Assembly: GCA_945897515.1 (NCBI GenBank)
Contig: CAMDFO010000019.1
Span: 1-64,000 of the forward strand
Length of the DNA stretch: 64,000 nt
Direction: 5' to 3'
Origin: Rhodoplanes serenus
Lineage (GTDB): Bacteria > Pseudomonadota > Alphaproteobacteria > Rhizobiales > Xanthobacteraceae
Made by a program: the position numbers and the translations under genes. Of this stretch, positions 43,116-53,493 are shown piece after piece (position 1 is the stretch's first letter; every line of letters begins with the position of its first letter). Under the pieces are notes generated by a model. That model did not search any database, had not been told where the DNA came from, and saw only the letters and a list, made by a program, of their open reading frames with translations.

Positions 43116-44093
43116 ATGACCATTCACCGCCGTCGTTTTCTTCATCTCGCGGCAGCGGCAGCCGCGCTTCCCGCAACAACCGGAGTATCCATGGCGCAGG
43201 CCTATCCGACGAAGCCCATCCGTTTCGTCATCAGCTTCCCGCCCGGCGGCCCGAACGACACCCTCGGACGGATCGCGGCCGGATGGCTATCGCAGCAACT
43301 CGGTCAGCCGTTCCAAGCGGAAAATCGTGGAGGCAACTCCGGCAACACCGGCACCGAGATCGTCGTGCGTGCGCCCGCGGATGGCTACACCGTCCTGCTG
43401 TGCGGCCCCGCAAATGCGATCAGCGGATCGCTGTTCCCCAACCTGAGCTTCAACTTCTTGCGGGATATGACACCGGTAGCCGGCATTACCCGCGAAGCGC
43501 TGGTCATGGTCGTGCATCCTTCAGTGCCGGCACGCACCGTTCCCGAGTACATCGCCTACGCCAAAGCCAATCTGGCCAACACCAAGATGGCATCGACCGG
43601 CAATGGCTCGTCACCGCACGTCACCGGCGAACTGTTCAAGATCATGACCGGTCTGCCGCTCAACGTCGTTCACTACGGCGGCGGCGGACCGGCGCTGAAG
43701 GCAATGATCGCGGGCGAGGCGCAAATGATGTTCGAACCGATGTCGGCTTCGATCGAGCCGGTGCGCAAAGGCCAACTGCGCGCGATCGCGGTCACCACCA
43801 CGGCGCGCTCGGAGGCGCTTCCGGAGGTTCCGCCGATGGCCGAGACAGTGCCGGGCTACGAAGCGAGCGCCGTCACCGGCATTGCGGTGCCCAAAGGAAC
43901 GCCGGCCGAGATCATCGAGACGCTCAACAAGGCCATGAATGCGGCCTTCGCCGATCCGGCGATGCGGACGAAGCTCGCCGACACCGGCGGCGCGCCGCTG
44001 CCGGGCTCGTCCGCCGAGTTCGCAAAGGTGATGGCGGCGGAGACTGCAAAGTGGGGCGACGTGGTGAAGCGGGCCGGGGTCAAGGCGGGTTGA
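43116..44093 (+). CDS. Bug-family receptor with Tat-type signal (2)
   Basis: 325 aa, same length as the preceding gene. Start at ATG 43116 after GGAGGGG; signal MTIHRRRFLHLAAAAAALPA is nearly identical to that of the neighbour. Mature part YPTKPIRFVISFPPGGPNDT, LSQQLGQPFQAENRGGNSGN and VVHYGGGGPALKAMIAGEAQ. Convergent with ligC. Its substrate may differ: PPGGPNDT here versus AAGGTTDI in the first copy at the ligand-binding loop. Confidence 0.88.
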   Translation: MTIHRRRFLHLAAAAAALPATTGVSMAQAYPTKPIRFVISFPPGGPNDTLGRIAAGWLSQQLGQPFQAENRGGNSGNTGTEIVVRAPADGYTVLLCGPANAISGSLFPNLSFNFLRDMTPVAGITREALVMVVHPSVPARTVPEYIAYAKANLANTKMASTGNGSSPHVTGELFKIMTGLPLNVVHYGGGGPALKAMIAGEAQMMFEPMSASIEPVRKGQLRAIAVTTTARSEALPEVPPMAETVPGYEASAVTGIAVPKGTPAEIIETLNKAMNAAFADPAMRTKLADTGGAPLPGSSAEFAKVMAAETAKWGDVVKRAGVKAG

Positions 44094-44145
44094 GCACCCT
44101 TAACGCCGGGCGTGGCGCAGCGCGCGCCGCAACACACACTCTCGC

Positions 44146-44230
44146 TGTCATCGCCCGCGAAGGCGGGCGATCCAGTCTCGTCTCAGTGCTCTTTGCAAAC
44201 TGGATGCCCCGCTTTCGCGGGGCATGACAG
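44146..44230. repeat. paired palindromic repeat (family 1)
   Basis: Left arm TGTCATCGCCCGCGAAGGCG with GATCCA, right arm TGGATGCCCCGCTTTCGCGG ending CATGACAG. In the convergent gap between the second Bug gene and ligC; the right stem has one C-to-T change (CTTTCG for CCTTCG). Confidence 0.8.
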
Positions 44231-44254
44231 CCTTATTGATTGAAAGACCGCGTT

Positions 44255-45211
44255 CTACGCGTGCGCCTTGCGCTGCGGGTCGATGATCTTTTCCAGCTTG
44301 CCCAGCACGTGCATGCACGGCAGCAACTGCTGCAAGCTCCCGTTCGGCTCGCGCTTCTCGCGGATCGCCGCGATGAACTCGCGGTCCTCCAGTTCGATGC
44401 CGTCCATCGAGACGTCGACCTTCGAAACGTCGATCTTATTGTCCTTGCCGTCGCTGAGATCGTCGTAGAACGCCTTGAAGGTGCCGTTGTCGCAGATGTA
44501 GCGGAAGAACGAGCCAAGCGGCCCGTCGTTGTTGAACGACAGCGACAGCGTCAGCATCGAGCCCGACGGCGTGCGCGCCACGATGCCCATATCCATCGCG
44601 ATGTTGAGCTGCGGATGGATCGGGCCCTGCACGGCGTAGCAATCTGAGATGTTCTCGCCGACCTGATATTGGAACAGATCGATGGTGTGCGCGGCGTGGT
44701 GCCAGAGCAGATGATCCGTCCAGCTCCGCGCGTTGCCGGCGGCGTTGATGTTCTTTCGCCGGAAGAAATAGGTCTGCACGTCCATCTGCTGGATCTTCAA
44801 CTCGCCGGCCACGATCTTCTTGTGCACGTACTGATGGCTCGGGTTGAACCGCCGGACGTGGCCGCCCATCGCGGTGACGCCGGTTTCCTTGGCGATCTTC
44901 GCCAGATTCTCGGCGTCCTCGACCGAGTCGGTCACCGGGATTTCGACCAGCACGTGCTTGCCGGCGCGCATCACCTGCTCGCCCTGGCGGAAGTGCATCT
45001 TGGTCGGCGTGGTGAGGATCACAGCGTCGGCGCGCTTGATGCCCTCGCTGAGATCGCCGGTGTAATGCGGGATGCCGTATTTCTTGGCTATCGCAGCGGT
45101 CGAATCCTGGTTTCCGCCGACCAGCGACGTAACTTCCACGCCGTCAATGCGCTTGAGCGCGTCGAGATGCTTCTGGCCGAAAGCGCCCTGCCCGGCGACA
45201 CAGATTTTCAT
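44255..45211 (-). CDS. ligC: 4-carboxy-2-hydroxymuconate-6-semialdehyde dehydrogenase
   Basis: 318 aa, Gfo/Idh/MocA fold. N-terminal MKICVAGQGAFGQKHLDALK (NADP loop GxGxFG), TPTKMHFRQGEQVMRAGKHV and the LigC-specific MDVQTYFFRRKNINAAGNAR then SWTDHLLWHHAAHTIDLFQY. It oxidises the ring-cleavage product of protocatechuate (in its hemiacetal form) to 2-pyrone-4,6-dicarboxylate. Last gene of the ligI-A-B-C set. The extra 5' frame up to 45316 is only the repeat (MAGLVPAIHVF) and is not part of the protein. Confidence 0.93.
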   Translation of the reverse strand: MKICVAGQGAFGQKHLDALKRIDGVEVTSLVGGNQDSTAAIAKKYGIPHYTGDLSEGIKRADAVILTTPTKMHFRQGEQVMRAGKHVLVEIPVTDSVEDAENLAKIAKETGVTAMGGHVRRFNPSHQYVHKKIVAGELKIQQMDVQTYFFRRKNINAAGNARSWTDHLLWHHAAHTIDLFQYQVGENISDCYAVQGPIHPQLNIAMDMGIVARTPSGSMLTLSLSFNNDGPLGSFFRYICDNGTFKAFYDDLSDGKDNKIDVSKVDVSMDGIELEDREFIAAIREKREPNGSLQQLLPCMHVLGKLEKIIDPQRKAHA

Positions 45212-45239
45212 TTTATGAGTTCCTCTCTGATCTCTCCCC

Positions 45240-45320
45240 GTCATGCCCGCGCTCGTTGCGGGCATCCACGTCTTGCTTGCCATGAAGACGTGGATGGCCG
45301 GGACAAGCCCGGCCATGACG
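45240..45320. repeat. paired palindromic repeat (family 1)
   Basis: Left arm GTCATGCCCGCGCTCGTTGC with GGGCATCCA, right arm TGGATGGCCGGGACAAGCCC ending CCATGACG. Lies between ligB and ligC. The two arms have different stems. Confidence 0.78.
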
Positions 45321-45327
45321 ACAACGA

Positions 45328-46732
<1,405 letters not shown>

Positions 46733-46824
46733 CGGCGTGCTCCACTCGGGCGCGGCAAGAGGCTGATATGTCGATGATATATCCAGCGGAACCGGGGTTT
46801 GCAACGGCGGCCGGTTCGAGACGG

Positions 46825-47694
46825 TCAACCCCAGTAGAGTCGCATTGGATTGTCGACCAGCAGCTTGCGTTGCAGCTCCGCCGTGGTCGCGATCTTGGGG
46901 ATCATGTCGGTGATGACCCCGTCGTCCGGCGCCTCTTTGGGCATGTTCGGGTGCGGCCAGTCGGTGCCCCAGATCACGCGGTCCGGGAACCGCTCGACGA
47001 TGGCCTTGGCGTACGGCACCACGTCGTCGTAGGGCGGGCCGACGAGCGTGAAGCGCTCCGGGCAGGTCACCTTGGTGATCCAGTTCTTGTTGGCGTCGAG
47101 CGCCTTCACCCAGTTCTGGAAGTTCTTGCCGTCGACGCCCTCTTTCAAATTCGGACAGGCCATGTGGTCGAACACCAGCGTGGTCGGCAGCGATTTCAGG
47201 AACGGCCCCATCTCGTCGAGGTCGGCGTGCTCGAAATAGACCACGATGTGCCAACCGAGCTTGGCGATCCGGTTGGCGATCCGCACCATCACGTCCTTCG
47301 GCGTGGAATCGACCAGCCGCTTGATGAAGTTGAAGCGCACACCCTTGACGCCATCGCGGTCGAGCGCCTTCAGGTCGCCGTCGGAGAAGCTCTCGTCGAC
47401 GAAAGCCACGCCCTTGGCCCGGCCGTTGGATGTGACCAGCGCGTCGACCAGCGCTCGATTGTCGACGTCGTGGCAGGTCGCCTGCACGATCACCGCCTTG
47501 TCGAAGCCCAGGAAGTCGTGCAGCGCGAACAGCTTCTCCTTCGGGGCGTCGCACGGCGTGTATTTGCGCTTCGGCGCGAACGGAAACTTCGCCTCGGGAC
47601 CGAACACGTGGTTGTGCGCGTCCACCGCCCCCGCCGGCGGCTTGTATTTCGGCTTCGACGGATTGGGATGGAACGGAATGTAGCCGGCGCTCAT
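46825..47694 (-). CDS. ligI: 2-pyrone-4,6-dicarboxylate hydrolase
   Basis: 289 aa amidohydrolase. Metal His pair in AVDAHNHVFGPEAKFPFAP, then VKGVRFNFIKRL, TTLVFDHMACPNLKEGVDGK and the metal Asp in RVIWGTDWPHPNMPKEAPDD. It hydrolyses the LigC product to 4-oxalomesaconate. First of the four lig genes in reading order. ligJ, ligU and ligK, needed to finish the pathway, are not in the window. Confidence 0.93.
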   Translation of the reverse strand: MSAGYIPFHPNPSKPKYKPPAGAVDAHNHVFGPEAKFPFAPKRKYTPCDAPKEKLFALHDFLGFDKAVIVQATCHDVDNRALVDALVTSNGRAKGVAFVDESFSDGDLKALDRDGVKGVRFNFIKRLVDSTPKDVMVRIANRIAKLGWHIVVYFEHADLDEMGPFLKSLPTTLVFDHMACPNLKEGVDGKNFQNWVKALDANKNWITKVTCPERFTLVGPPYDDVVPYAKAIVERFPDRVIWGTDWPHPNMPKEAPDDGVITDMIPKIATTAELQRKLLVDNPMRLYWG

Positions 47695-47723
47695 GGGCAC
47701 GTGAGGTCTCTCCACCTAACTGC

Positions 47724-47827
47724 TGTCATGCCCCGCGAAGGCGGGGCACCCAGTAACCACAGGCGATGCCCTTAAGGCACCGTCGTCGACCAAGAGCTGG
47801 ATCGCCCGCCTTCGCGGGCGATGACAG
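47724..47827. repeat. paired palindromic repeat (family 1)
   Basis: Left arm TGTCATGCCCCGCGAAGGCG with GGGCACCCA, right arm TGGATCGCCCGCCTTCGCGG ending CGATGACA. Between the thiolase gene and ligI. Confidence 0.78.
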
Positions 47828-47832
47828 CGGAA

Positions 47833-49038
47833 TTAAACTCTCTCCACCGCCAGCGAAACGCCCTGGCCGACGCCAACGCACATCGTGGCCAGCCCGAACC
47901 GGCCGCCGCGCTCGTGCAGCGCATGCACCGTCGTCATGGCGAGCCGCGCGCCCGACATGCCGAGCGGATGGCCGAGCGCAATCGCGCCGCCGTTCGGATT
48001 GACATGCTCGGCGTCGTCGGCAAGCCCGAGCTGCCGCATGCAGGCGAGCGCTTGCGACGCGAACGCCTCGTTCAGCTCGATGACATCGAAATCGCCGATC
48101 TTGAGGTTGAGCCGCTCCATCAGCTTGCGCGTCGACGGCACCGGCCCGATCCCCATGATGCGCGGCGGCACCGCGGCCGACGCCATGCCGAGCACCCGCG
48201 CGCGCGGCGTAAGCCCATGTTTTTTCACTGCGGCTTCGGAGGCGAGGATCATCGCTGCGGCGCCGTCGTTGACACCCGAGGAGTTGCCGGCGGTCAGCGT
48301 GCCCGGATCGCGCACGAAGTTCTTCAGCTTCGCCAGCGTCTCCATCGTCGTGTCGGCGCGCGGGTGCTCGTCGGTGTCAACCACGATCGGCCCGGCCCGG
48401 CCGCCGGGCGCCGCGACCGGCACAATCTCCTCGGTGAAGAAACCCGACGCCTGCGCTTTCGCCGCGCGCTGCTGCGAACGCAAGGCAAACGCGTCCTGGT
48501 CGGTGCGCGAGACCTGGAATTCCTCGGCGACGTTCTCACCGGTCTCCGGCATGGCATCGACGCCGTACTGCTTCTTCAGCAGCGGGTTGATAAAGCGCCA
48601 GCCGATAGTGGTGTCGTAGATTTCATTTGAGCGCTGGAACGCCTCGGCGGCCTTGCCCATGACGAACGGCGCGCGCGTCATCGATTCGACGCCGCCGGCG
48701 ATCGCAAACTCGGTCTCTCCCGACTTGATGTCGCGCGCGGCCGAACCGACCGCGTTGAGCCCCGAAGCGCAGAGACGGTTGACGGTGATGCCCGGAATCG
48801 AATCCGGCAAGCCCGCGAGCAGCAGCGACATGCGCGCGACGTTGCGGTTGTCTTCGCCGGCCTGGTTGGCGCAGCCGAAATAGACCTCGTCGAGCGCCGC
48901 CCAGTCGACGTTCTTGTTGCGCGACATCAGGGTCTTGAGCGGCACCGCGCCGAGGTCGTCGGCGCGCACCTTGGACAGCCCGCCGGCGTAGCGCCCGATC
49001 GGCGTCCGGATCGCATCGCAGATGAATACGTTGCGCAT
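47833..49038 (-). CDS. pcaF: 3-oxoadipyl-CoA / acyl-CoA thiolase
   Basis: 401 aa. RNVFICDAIRTPIGRYAGGL is close to PcaF (CDAIRTPIGRYGGAL); the nucleophile Cys is in VNRLCASGLNAVGSAARDI, with GGAIALGHPLGMSGARLAM and ATMCVGVGQGVSLAVERV. It splits 3-oxoadipyl-CoA to succinyl- and acetyl-CoA. A perfect AAGGAGG precedes the ATG. Being next to the CoA-transferase pair supports PcaF; it could also supply thiolase for the phenylpropenoid operon. Confidence 0.87.
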   Translation of the reverse strand: MRNVFICDAIRTPIGRYAGGLSKVRADDLGAVPLKTLMSRNKNVDWAALDEVYFGCANQAGEDNRNVARMSLLLAGLPDSIPGITVNRLCASGLNAVGSAARDIKSGETEFAIAGGVESMTRAPFVMGKAAEAFQRSNEIYDTTIGWRFINPLLKKQYGVDAMPETGENVAEEFQVSRTDQDAFALRSQQRAAKAQASGFFTEEIVPVAAPGGRAGPIVVDTDEHPRADTTMETLAKLKNFVRDPGTLTAGNSSGVNDGAAAMILASEAAVKKHGLTPRARVLGMASAAVPPRIMGIGPVPSTRKLMERLNLKIGDFDVIELNEAFASQALACMRQLGLADDAEHVNPNGGAIALGHPLGMSGARLAMTTVHALHERGGRFGLATMCVGVGQGVSLAVERV

Positions 49039-49048
49039 GATAACCTCC

Positions 49049-49822
49049 TTATGCCGCCGCGCCGTGGGCGCGGGCGGTGCGCGCTTGCAGGTCGCGCAGC
49101 GCTTCCAGTTCGATTTTTGTCGGCGGCGGTGTCTCGGCGACCGTCGCAGCGAAACGCACCGGCCAGCCGGTGTTCTCGACAATCTGCTCGCGCGTCACGC
49201 CTGGATGGAGCGACGTGACGATCATCTCGTTGCTTCCGGGCTCGGGCTCGAACACCGCCAGATCGGTCATCAGCCGGGTCGGGCCTTTGGTCTTGACGCC
49301 GAGCCGCGCGCGATGGTCGCCGCCTTCGCCGTGGCCGAGCGAGGTGACAAAGTCGAGCTTCGGCACGAACGCGCGCTTACCCTGCGCCATGATGATGAAA
49401 ATCTCGCCGCACGAGGTCGCGATTTCCGGCGCACCGCCGCCGCCGGGCAGCCGCACCTTCGGCTTGTCATACGGGCCGACCACCGTGGTGTTGAGATTGG
49501 CGTGCTTATCGATCTGCGCGCCGCCGAGGAAGCCGACGGTGATGCGGCCGCCTTGCAGCCAGTAGCGAAACATCTCCGGCACCGACACTGTGGTCAGCGC
49601 GGTCTCGCACAATTCGGGATCGCCGATCGAAAGCGGCAGCACCGTCGGCTTGGTGCCGAGCGTGCCGGATTCGTAGATCAGCACGATGTCGGGCGCGTGC
49701 GTGAGCCGCGCCAGATTAGCCGCCGCCGACGGCATGCCGATGCCGACGAAGCACACATCCTCGTTGCGGAGCGCGCGCGCCGCCGCAACGGTCATCATCT
49801 CGTTGGGCTTGTAGTCGGCCAT
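49049..49822 (-). CDS. catJ: 3-oxoadipate CoA-transferase, beta subunit (CatJ type)
   Basis: 257 aa class I CoA-transferase subunit. YKPNEMMTVAAARALRNEDV, FVGIGMPSAAANLARLTHAP and the nucleophile Glu in IVLIYESGTLGTKP. The length and FLGGAQIDKHANLNTTVVGP fit CatJ rather than the shorter PcaJ. Works with the alpha subunit 3 bp upstream, transferring CoA from succinyl-CoA to 3-oxoadipate. Glutaconate or another diacid is a possible alternative substrate. Confidence 0.82.
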   Translation of the reverse strand: MADYKPNEMMTVAAARALRNEDVCFVGIGMPSAAANLARLTHAPDIVLIYESGTLGTKPTVLPLSIGDPELCETALTTVSVPEMFRYWLQGGRITVGFLGGAQIDKHANLNTTVVGPYDKPKVRLPGGGGAPEIATSCGEIFIIMAQGKRAFVPKLDFVTSLGHGEGGDHRARLGVKTKGPTRLMTDLAVFEPEPGSNEMIVTSLHPGVTREQIVENTGWPVRFAATVAETPPPTKIELEALRDLQARTARAHGAAA

Positions 49823-49825
49823 GCG

Positions 49826-50686
49826 CTACTCCGCCGCCTGCAGCATCTTGCGCGCCTGCGCGGCGAACACCTCGGGTCCCACGTCCAGCACATTGGCCTT
49901 CATCCAAGCCACGAACGAGTCGCGATCCTTCGCGATGGTGTCCCAGGTCTTGTAGAAGGCGTTGTCGCGCTTGTAGTAGCCGAACGTGTAGGACGGATAC
50001 GCGCCGCCCGGCACCACCGCGAGCGCACCCACGGTCCAGGCCGGCAGGATCGTCGCGTTCGGGCTGCGCGGGCCGAACTCCTCCACCACCTCTTCGACGG
50101 TGACGATGGAGCGCTTGGAGGCCAGCACGACCTCCTTCTGCACGCCGACGATACCCTCGATCAAGACGTTGCCGGCGCGGTCGGCCTTCTGGGCGTGGAT
50201 GACGCCGACATCCGGCCGGATCGACGGCACCGCCGCGAGCTTCTCGCCGGTGAACGGACAGACGATGCTCTTGATGTTCGGATTGACCGCCGGCAGGCCC
50301 GCGCCGATGTAGCCGCGCAACACCGCCAGCGGCAGGCCGGCCGCGCCGGCCTCGTAAGCGTTGGCCATCGCGGCGTGGGAATGCTCCTCGATCTTGAGCG
50401 GATGCGGCCAGCCGTTCTCGACGGCGTCGCGAAACCGGTGCAGCGACCCGACCCCCGGATTGCCTCCCCAGGAGAACACCGCCTTCTCGGCGCAACCCAT
50501 GCCGATCATCTGATCGTAGATCAGGTCCGGCGTCATGCGGATCAGCGTCAGGCGCTTGCGCCCCTGCCGGATGATCTCATGGCCCGCGGCGTGCGGGATC
50601 AGATGGGTGAAGCCCTCCAGGGCAACTGAATCGCCGTCATGAACAACGGATTCCACAGCCTCGGCGAGGGACAACAGACGCGACAT
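49826..50686 (-). CDS. catI: 3-oxoadipate CoA-transferase, alpha subunit (CatI type)
   Basis: 286 aa. SVVHDGDSVALEGFTHLIPH, FSWGGNPGVGSLHRFRDAVE and ENGWPHPLKIEEHSHAAMAN are typical of CatI and glutaconate CoA-transferase A. First gene of the catI-catJ-pcaF operon; divergent from the crotonase gene across 122 bp. Substrate call rests on the pcaF neighbour. Confidence 0.82.
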   Translation of the reverse strand: MSRLLSLAEAVESVVHDGDSVALEGFTHLIPHAAGHEIIRQGRKRLTLIRMTPDLIYDQMIGMGCAEKAVFSWGGNPGVGSLHRFRDAVENGWPHPLKIEEHSHAAMANAYEAGAAGLPLAVLRGYIGAGLPAVNPNIKSIVCPFTGEKLAAVPSIRPDVGVIHAQKADRAGNVLIEGIVGVQKEVVLASKRSIVTVEEVVEEFGPRSPNATILPAWTVGALAVVPGGAYPSYTFGYYKRDNAFYKTWDTIAKDRDSFVAWMKANVLDVGPEVFAAQARKMLQAAE

Positions 50687-50808
50687 ACCTTGAACGGTTC
50701 CTGCGCTTTTCCTGCGTTTGGTGCCGGAATTTAGGGGCCATCCCGGGCGGGGTCAAACTGGCTTGACCGGCCTGGGCAGAGCCCGCATGACTCCGGCAAG
50801 GAAACGCC

Positions 50809-51612
50809 ATGCCCGCATCATCGGATACCAATTTCGGCGATCTGCCGCCCTCGCTCGCAGCCGAGCGGCGGGGCGCGATTGCGATCCTGCGCCTATCGCG
50901 GCCGGAGAAGCGCAATGCGCTGGACGACGGCACCGTTCTCGGGATCGAAAGCTTCTTCACGCGGTTGCCCGAAGGCATCAAGGCGGTCGTCGTGCACGGC
51001 CAGGGCGAGCACTTTTCCGCCGGCCTCGACCTCAGCGAACTCACCGAGCGCGACACCGCGCAAGGCGTCGAGCATTCGCGGATGTGGCACCGCGCGTTCC
51101 AGCAGATCGAGTTCGGCAAGGTGCCGGTGGTCGCGGTGCTGCACGGCGCGGTGGTCGGCGGCGGACTGGAGCTGGCGGCGGCGGCGCATATCCGGGTGGC
51201 CGAGAAATCGGCCTATTACGCGCTGCCCGAAGGCAGCCGCGGCATCTATGTCGGCGGTGGCGCGTCGGTGCGGTTGCCGAAGCTGATCGGCGTCTCGCGG
51301 ATGCAAGATATGATGCTGACAGGACACAGCTACAGCGCCGACGAAGGACTGGCGATCGGGCTGTCGCATTATGTCGTCGATGTCGGCGCGGGACTGGCCA
51401 AGGGAATCGAACTCGCCGAGCGCATCGCGCAAAATGCCCCGCTCACCAACTTCGCGGTGATGCACGTCCTGCCGCGCATCGCCGAGAGCGATCCGGCGAG
51501 CGGCTATCTTGCGGAGTCGCTGATGGCGGCGATCGCGCAGGGCAGCGACGAGGCCAAGGCGCGGCTGAAGGATTTCCTGGAGAAGCGCGGCACCAAGGTG
51601 CTGCGCGGGTAA
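50809..51612 (+). CDS. crotonase-family enoyl-CoA hydratase
   Basis: 267 aa. Oxyanion loops HFSAGLDLSELTERDTAQGV and VVGGGLELAAAAHIRVAEKS; ALPEGSRGIYVGGGASVRLP carries one active-site Glu. First gene of an operon with feruloyl-CoA synthetase (4 bp gap), SDR and thioesterase, so it probably hydrates feruloyl- or coumaroyl-CoA. Whether it also cleaves the product to vanillin, as Ech does, cannot be told; the SDR downstream argues for oxidation rather than aldol cleavage. Confidence 0.85.
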   Translation: MPASSDTNFGDLPPSLAAERRGAIAILRLSRPEKRNALDDGTVLGIESFFTRLPEGIKAVVVHGQGEHFSAGLDLSELTERDTAQGVEHSRMWHRAFQQIEFGKVPVVAVLHGAVVGGGLELAAAAHIRVAEKSAYYALPEGSRGIYVGGGASVRLPKLIGVSRMQDMMLTGHSYSADEGLAIGLSHYVVDVGAGLAKGIELAERIAQNAPLTNFAVMHVLPRIAESDPASGYLAESLMAAIAQGSDEAKARLKDFLEKRGTKVLRG

Positions 51613-51615
51613 ACC

Positions 51616-53493
51616 ATGGCCGAAGCGATGCGAGACACTGGCGCTGCTGCGCCGCTTCGGCCGGTCCGGCTCGGGCCTTCGGACGTCACGCTTGAGCGGC
51701 GAGCCGACGGCACGCTTTATCTGCGCTCGCCGCAGCCGCTCGAAGCCTATCCCGACAAGATCACGCAGCGCCTGGAGCATTGGGCGGAGGCGGCGCCCGA
51801 GCGCGTGTTCATCGCGCAGCGCAGTGCCGACGGGTCCTGGCGCACGCTGACCTACGAACAAACGCTGGCGCAGGTGCGCGGCATTGCGCAGGCGCTGCTG
51901 TCGCGCGATCTCTCCACCGAGAGGCCGATCGGCATTCTCTCCGGCAACGACATCGAGCACGCGCTTCTTGCGCTCGCCGCGATGTTCGCCGGCATTCCCT
52001 ATGCGCCGATCTCAGTGCCCTATTCGCTGATGTCCGGCGATTTCGCCAAGCTCAAATCGATCATCGAGATTCTGACGCCGGGAATGGTGTTCGCCGCCGA
52101 TGGCAAGCCGTTCGCCCGCGCAATCGAGGCGACCGTTCCGTTCGACGTCGAGATCGTGACAACGGTCAATCCGCTCGGCAGCCGCTTCACCACCCCTTTT
52201 TCCGATCTCATCGTGACCGAGCCTACAGACGCAGTCGACGAGGCGCATGCCAAGGTCGGTCCGGACACGATCGCAAAAATCCTGTTCACCTCGGGCTCGA
52301 CCGGAAACCCCAAGGGCGTCATCAACACCCAGCGCATGCTGTGCTCGAACCAGGCGCAGGTGCGCGCCGGGCTGACATTCGTCGGCGAGGAGCCGCCGGT
52401 GATTGTCGACTGGCTGCCGTGGAACCACACCTTCGGCAGCAACCACAATTTCAACCTGGTGCTGGACAACGGCGGCTCGCTCTACATCGACGAAGGCAAG
52501 CCACTGCCAGGCGCGATTGCGGCGACCGCGCGCAATCTGAAGGACATCGCACCGACGATCTACTTCAACGTGCCAAAGGGTTTCGAGACGCTGCTGCCGT
52601 TTCTGCGGGACGACAAGGCACTGCGCGAAAACTTCTTCAGCCGCCTGAAGGTGATGTTCTATGCCGGCGCGGGCCTGCAGCAGCACGTCTGGGACGAGCT
52701 CACACGGCTCAGCGTCGAGACCACCGGCCAGCGCGTGATCTTTCTCTCCAGCATCGGCTCGACCGAAACCGCGCCGATGGCACTGGCCTTGAATTCCGAT
52801 TTCCACCGGCCGGGCAACATCGGCCTGCCGGCGCCCGGCGTCGAGCTGAAACTCGTTCCGCAGGACGGCAAGCTCGAGTGCCGCCTCAAGGGCCCGAACA
52901 TCACGCCGGGCTACTGGCGGCGGCCGGACCTCACCGCCGAAGCGTTCGACGACGAGGGCTATTACAAAATCGGCGACGCGCTGAAATTCGTCGATGCCGA
53001 CGAGCCGGGCAAAGGCCTGTTGTTCGACGGCCGGCTCGCGGAGGATTTCAAGCTCGCAAGCGGCACCTGGGTCAGCGCCGGCGCGCTACGGGCGCAGTTC
53101 GTCGATCATTGCGCGCCACTCATTCGCGACGCCGTGGTCGCCGGCGCCGACCGCGACGATATCGCGGTGCTGGCGTTCCCCGACGTGGAGGCCTGCCGCA
53201 AGCTGTCCGGCCTGGCGGCGGACGCGGCGGCTACAGCCGTGCTCGACCATCCGGCGGTGCGCGAGGAGTTCGGCCGGCGGCTCACGGTATTGGCGCGCCG
53301 GAGCACGGGCGGCTCGACCCGTATCTGCCGAGTCATTCTGATGGCGGAGCCGCCTTCGCTCGACGCCGGCGAGGCGACCGACAAGGGCTCGATCAATCAG
53401 CGCGCGGTGCTGACGCGACGCGCGGCACTGGTGGATGAGCTATATGCACGGCCGGTGAGCGCGCGGGTGATAGCGATCGAAGGAAGCATCTGA
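51616..53493 (+). CDS. fcs: feruloyl-CoA synthetase
   Basis: 625 aa acyl-adenylate ligase. ILFTSGSTGNPKGVINTQRM is the P-loop, VIVDWLPWNHTFGSNHNFNL and FLSSIGSTETAPMALALNSD are typical of feruloyl-CoA synthases, and the late motif GEATDKGSINQRAVLTRR carries the catalytic Lys region. It activates ferulate, p-coumarate or caffeate with ATP and CoA. Its stop is directly followed by the SDR start. Gene order crotonase-fcs-SDR-thioesterase supports the call. Confidence 0.91.
   Translation: MAEAMRDTGAAAPLRPVRLGPSDVTLERRADGTLYLRSPQPLEAYPDKITQRLEHWAEAAPERVFIAQRSADGSWRTLTYEQTLAQVRGIAQALLSRDLSTERPIGILSGNDIEHALLALAAMFAGIPYAPISVPYSLMSGDFAKLKSIIEILTPGMVFAADGKPFARAIEATVPFDVEIVTTVNPLGSRFTTPFSDLIVTEPTDAVDEAHAKVGPDTIAKILFTSGSTGNPKGVINTQRMLCSNQAQVRAGLTFVGEEPPVIVDWLPWNHTFGSNHNFNLVLDNGGSLYIDEGKPLPGAIAATARNLKDIAPTIYFNVPKGFETLLPFLRDDKALRENFFSRLKVMFYAGAGLQQHVWDELTRLSVETTGQRVIFLSSIGSTETAPMALALNSDFHRPGNIGLPAPGVELKLVPQDGKLECRLKGPNITPGYWRRPDLTAEAFDDEGYYKIGDALKFVDADEPGKGLLFDGRLAEDFKLASGTWVSAGALRAQFVDHCAPLIRDAVVAGADRDDIAVLAFPDVEACRKLSGLAADAAATAVLDHPAVREEFGRRLTVLARRSTGGSTRICRVILMAEPPSLDAGEATDKGSINQRAVLTRRAALVDELYARPVSARVIAIEGSI

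Noticed and set aside
45212-45320. N-terminal extension of LigC beginning MAGLVPAIHVF
   Set aside because: These residues are the translated repeat arm; LigC proteins start at MKI as at 45211.
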